Of a stretch of 64,000 nt of DNA, positions 56,731 through 64,000 are shown piece by piece. Made by a program: the position numbers and the translations under genes. The stretch spans positions 2,232,001-2,296,000 of the forward strand of contig NZ_CP064908.1 in assembly GCF_015841355.1 (NCBI RefSeq). The letters run 5' to 3'. Below the pieces are notes generated by a model, which made no database searches, was not told the DNA's origin, and saw only the letters and a list, made by a program, of their open reading frames with translations. How positions within the stretch are numbered: the first letter of the stretch is position 1; each line of letters begins with the position of its first letter. The stretch is from Synechococcus sp. CBW1107. Its GTDB lineage: Bacteria > Cyanobacteriota > Cyanobacteriia > PCC-6307 > Cyanobiaceae.

Positions 56731-59133
56731 ATGACGGCGATCGCCGTCGAAGCCCTGGAGCTGCTCGAGTGGGAACGGCTCGGTGAGCACCTGGCCAGCT
56801 TCGCGAGCACCAGCGCCGGTGCTGCCCATTGCCGGGCCCTGCCCCTGGCCGCCGATCGCTCCGAGAGCCTGCGCCTGCTCTCTGAAACCAGCGAGCTGCT
56901 GGGCCTCGATGGCCTGATCGAAGGGGGGCTCAGCTTCCAGGGGGCGGCCGATCTCACGGCCACCCTGCGCCACTGCGCCAAGGGGGGCACCGCAGGCGGC
57001 GAGGATCTGCTGGCGGTGGCCTTCACCCAGGCGGTGGCCCGCCGCCTGCGCCGGCAGATCGAGGATCCCGGGCTGCGCCCCGTCTGCAGCCAGCTGATGG
57101 GCGATCTGCGCACCCTGCCGGAGCTGGAGCAGCGCCTGCTCTTCTGCCTGGAGGAGGGTGGCCGGGTGGCGGACCGGGCCAGCCCGGAGCTGGCTGGCGT
57201 GCGCCAGCAGCTGGCCGGCTTGCGCCAGCAGCGCCGCGATCGTCTTCAGGAGCTGATGCGTCGCCAGGGGGGACTACTCCAGGACAGCGTCATCGCCGAG
57301 CGCAACGGCCGCCCGGTGCTGGCGGTGAAGGTGACAGCCGCGTCCCAGCTGCCGGGTCTGGTGCACGACACCTCCGCCTCGGGCAGCACCGTGTTCATCG
57401 AGCCGAAGGCGGTGATCACGCTCGGCAACCAGATCCGGGAACTGGAAGGGAGGGAGCGCCAGGAGGAATGGCGGGTGCTTGCCGGCCTCAGTGCCCAGGT
57501 GGCCGAGGAGGCGCCAGCCCTTGAAGAGCTGCATCGGGTGCTGGTGGCCCTCGATGTCGCCCTGGCCAGGGCCCGCTATGGCCAATGGCTGGGAGGCGTG
57601 TGCCCGGAACTCTCCGCCGACCCCCAGGCGCCAGTCCTGCTGAGCGATCTGCGCCATCCGCTGCTGCTCTGGCAGGAGCCCCGCGGCGGGGAGGCCAAGG
57701 TGGTGCCGGTCACGGTGTCGGTGGGCACGGAGCTGCGGGTGGTGGCGATCACCGGCCCCAACACCGGCGGTAAGACGGTGACCCTCAAAAGCGTGGGTCT
57801 GGCTGCCCTGATGGCCCGGGCTGGGCTTTTTCTGCCCTGTTCCGGCACTCCCCAGCTGCCCTGGTGCTCCCTGGTGCTGGCCGACATCGGCGATGAACAG
57901 TCGTTGCAGCAGAACCTCTCCACCTTCAGCGGCCACGTGCGCCGCATCGCCCGCATCCTTGAAGCCCTCGACGCCCCCACGGCGCCAGGCGCCACCCTGG
58001 TGCTGCTCGATGAAGTGGGGGCCGGCACCGATCCCACCGAAGGCACGGCCCTGGCGATCGCCCTGCTGCGCCATCTGGCGGAGCGGGCCCGGCTCACCAT
58101 CGCCACCACCCACTTCGGTGAGCTCAAGGCGCTCAAGTACGCCGACAGCCGCTTCGAGAACGCCTCGGTGGCCTTCGACAGCGACACCCTCTCCCCCACG
58201 TATCACCTGCAATGGGGGATCCCAGGACGCAGCAATGCCCTGGCGATCGCCAGTCGCCTGGGCCTGGATCAGTCCGTGATCGCCGAGGCCAATGGCCTGC
58301 TTGCGCCCCGGGGCGAGGGGGAACTGAATCAGGTGATCCGCGGCCTCGAAGACCAGCGCCGCCGCCAGCAGGAGGCGGCCGAGGAGGCGGCGGCTCTGCT
58401 GGCGCGCACTGAATTGCTGCATGAGGAACTGCTGCAGCGCTGGCAGCAGCAGCAGGAGCAGTCGGCGGAACTGCAGGAGCAGCGGCGCCAGGCCCTGGAG
58501 CGCTCCATCCGCGACGGGCAGCAGGAGGTGCGGCGCATCATCAGGCGGCTGCGCCAGGGCGGCGGCGACGGCGAACGGGCCCGCCAGGCCGGAGTGCGGC
58601 TGAAGCAGCTCCAGGTGGAGCACACGCCCCAGCCCCGGCGCCGGGCCGCCAGCGGCTGGCGGCCGGCGGTGGGGGAGCGCATCCGCCTGCTCTCCCTGGG
58701 CAAGGCGGCCCAGGTGCTGGCGATCAGCGCGGATGGCCGCGAACTGAGCGTGCGCTGCGGTGTGCTGCGGCTGCAGGTGGATCTCTCCGGCATCGAGAGC
58801 CTGGAGGGGGAGAGGCCCTCCCCGCCCGAGCCGGCTCAGCCTGTGATCGAGGTGCGGGCCAGCGGGCGCCACCTGGGCGGCTCAGGCCCTCAGGTGCGCA
58901 GTGAACGCAACACCGTCGATGTGCGCGGCATGCGGGTGCATGAAGCGGAAGCCGCGGTGGAGGAGCAGCTGCGCAACGCCAATGGCCCCCTCTGGGTGAT
59001 CCATGGCATCGGCACCGGCAAGCTCAAGCGCGGACTGCGTCAGTGGCTGGCGAGCGTGCCCTGGGTGGAGCGGGTCAGTGATGCTGAACGAGGGGATGGC
59101 GGTCAGGGCTGCAGCGTGATCTGGCCGAAATGA
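56731..59133 (+). CDS. mutS2: Endonuclease MutS2
   Basis: An 800-residue MutS-family ATPase lacking the mismatch-recognition domain. Clamp/core helices precede the ATPase: Walker A ITGPNTGGKTVTLKSVGLAA (about 340), Walker B LVLLDEVGAGTDPTEGTALA and the signature STFSGHVRRIARILEAL. The C-terminus has an Smr endonuclease domain (TVDVRGMRVHEAEAAVEEQL, PLWVIHGIGTGKLKRGLRQW). MutS2 can suppress recombination or rescue collided ribosomes, depending on species. Start MTAIAVEALELLEWERLG. Confidence 0.95.
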   Translation: MTAIAVEALELLEWERLGEHLASFASTSAGAAHCRALPLAADRSESLRLLSETSELLGLDGLIEGGLSFQGAADLTATLRHCAKGGTAGGEDLLAVAFTQAVARRLRRQIEDPGLRPVCSQLMGDLRTLPELEQRLLFCLEEGGRVADRASPELAGVRQQLAGLRQQRRDRLQELMRRQGGLLQDSVIAERNGRPVLAVKVTAASQLPGLVHDTSASGSTVFIEPKAVITLGNQIRELEGRERQEEWRVLAGLSAQVAEEAPALEELHRVLVALDVALARARYGQWLGGVCPELSADPQAPVLLSDLRHPLLLWQEPRGGEAKVVPVTVSVGTELRVVAITGPNTGGKTVTLKSVGLAALMARAGLFLPCSGTPQLPWCSLVLADIGDEQSLQQNLSTFSGHVRRIARILEALDAPTAPGATLVLLDEVGAGTDPTEGTALAIALLRHLAERARLTIATTHFGELKALKYADSRFENASVAFDSDTLSPTYHLQWGIPGRSNALAIASRLGLDQSVIAEANGLLAPRGEGELNQVIRGLEDQRRRQQEAAEEAAALLARTELLHEELLQRWQQQQEQSAELQEQRRQALERSIRDGQQEVRRIIRRLRQGGGDGERARQAGVRLKQLQVEHTPQPRRRAASGWRPAVGERIRLLSLGKAAQVLAISADGRELSVRCGVLRLQVDLSGIESLEGERPSPPEPAQPVIEVRASGRHLGGSGPQVRSERNTVDVRGMRVHEAEAAVEEQLRNANGPLWVIHGIGTGKLKRGLRQWLASVPWVERVSDAERGDGGQGCSVIWPK

Positions 59134-59142
59134 GACTCCGCT

Positions 59143-60405
<1,263 letters not shown>

Positions 60406-60439
60406 CAGCCCTCAGACCGGCCGATCCTAGGGTTGGTGA

Positions 60440-61462
<1,023 letters not shown>

Positions 61463-61527
61463 GGGCGAGGGCTCCGGGAGCGCATCCCGTCACATCTCCC
61501 CCTCAGCCAATCGATCGATCAGCCTGA

Positions 61528-61746
61528 TCAGTCGTCGTAGACCCGGCACTCGGGAGCTTCCGGGTTGAGATCGCAATAGACCTCGAGGGAATTGGGATCG
61601 TGATCGTCTTCGGGGTGATGCGATTTGTATTCCTCGAGGGACTTGAGTTCGTCTTCGAGGTGGCGCACCTTCGCCTCGTTGCCGACGGCCTTGGCCGTTT
61701 CGATCTCGATCTGATCCTTGCGGATGTGCTCGTCGATGGAAGTCAT
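61528..61746 (-). CDS. cp12: CP12-family Calvin-cycle regulator, C-terminal Cys pair only
   Basis: A 72-residue acidic, largely disordered protein. The C-terminal hallmark is SLEVYCDLNPEAPECRVYDD, the GAPDH-binding motif of CP12. In light/dark control CP12 ties GAPDH and phosphoribulokinase into an inactive complex. The N-terminal Cys pair that binds PRK in canonical CP12 is missing (only helical, Glu/Lys-rich sequence), so PRK binding may differ. The start MTSIDEHIRKDQIEIETAKA was chosen over an upstream ATG. Confidence 0.88.
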   Translation of the reverse strand: MTSIDEHIRKDQIEIETAKAVGNEAKVRHLEDELKSLEEYKSHHPEDDHDPNSLEVYCDLNPEAPECRVYDD

Positions 61747-61834
61747 AGGAAGGCCGGCCTTCGGCACCGGAGCTTTTCGCAACCACCATACGGGGGGCCA
61801 CCCGTGCTCCGGGGGCAATGTGATCCAGCGCTGA

Positions 61835-63774
<1,940 letters not shown>

Positions 63775-63778
<4 letters not shown>

Positions 63779-64000
63779 GCTCGCGAGGGAGGCCTCTGGC
63801 TCTCCAGGTAAGCAAAGACGCTTTTGTCGCCCACATCGGCGGCGGCCTGCATCGGGAATTTGCGCAAGGTCAGGATCAGCAGCAGCGCCGCCTCGATGGC
63901 CAGCAGGGTGAAGGTGGTGCGGTCCCCGAGCAGGCCCACCAGGCGGCCCAGCAGAGCCACTGGCAGCAGCAGGGTCACCCCGATCGCTTCGGGCCGCTGG
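63775..64000 (-). CDS. Membrane protein, N-terminus beyond window edge
   Basis: The visible C-terminal 74 residues begin QRPEAIGVTLLLPVALLGRL and contain two hydrophobic segments (VTLLLPVALLGRLVGLLGD and FTLLAIEAALLLILTLRKFP), ending VFAYLESQRPPSRA. The stop overlaps the ABC-F start by 4 bp, so it is the upstream gene of that operon. Family not recognisable from the fragment. Confidence 0.65.

Overview
The window is a high-GC cyanobacterial chromosome segment, most likely from an alpha-cyanobacterium of the Synechococcus/Cyanobium group. The evidence is a set of photosynthesis genes (psbX, ycf66, a high-light-inducible protein, CP12), cyanobacterial families such as DUF3747, and above all a circularly permuted two-piece tmRNA gene whose tag reads ANNIVRFSRQTAPVAA. 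That permutation and tag type are known from marine and freshwater picocyanobacteria.

Layout. 1-2.2 kb: a truncated OmpR-type response regulator and the first copy of a 1600-bp IS256-family element. 2.2-9.8 kb: small accessory genes (cupin, monooxygenase-like, P-loop kinase, SnoaL-like, a frameshifted cation transporter, a SIMPL protein, small membrane proteins) and a CPA2 cation/proton antiporter. 9.8-31.4 kb: mostly core metabolism and cell biology, including mtnA, corA, an aldolase/dehydrogenase fusion, gltS, an S9 peptidase, def, rpsU, a comM-like ATPase, a HIT protein, an SbmA-type ABC exporter coupled to hli, ycf66, psbX, a YggT protein, accC, tRNA-Leu(GAG), an LpxB-like protein, msrB and a PRC-barrel protein. 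31.4-38.2 kb: smc, a three-gene overlapping membrane-stress-type operon, an rRNA methyltransferase and ssrA.

38.2-50.4 kb looks like a decayed integrative island inserted at the 3' end of ssrA. A perfect 28-bp repeat of the ssrA 3' hairpin marks both ends. A tyrosine-type integrase pseudogene lies just inside the right end; it is broken by an IS3-family element, a 1-bp deletion and a 5-bp tandem duplication. The cargo is a cyanoexosortase A operon (exosortase, associated protein, HpsJ-like protein) with one PEP-CTERM-type substrate next to it, a secreted-protein gene cut in two by the second IS256 copy, and small stress and membrane proteins (GlsB/YeaQ, CsbD). A run of 23 cytosines lies between the integrase start and the right att repeat.

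50.4-64 kb returns to chromosomal genes: a tandem SpoIIAA-like protein, a DUF2092 operon, a cyclic-nucleotide-binding protein, a thioredoxin-like protein, a DnaJ-family chaperone, hemB, a VOC protein, mutS2, a MalK/UgpC-type ATPase, obgE, cp12 and an ABC-F ATPase.

Functions were assigned by reading translations and motifs, without database searches. Long antisense open frames are abundant because of the high GC content and were ignored.
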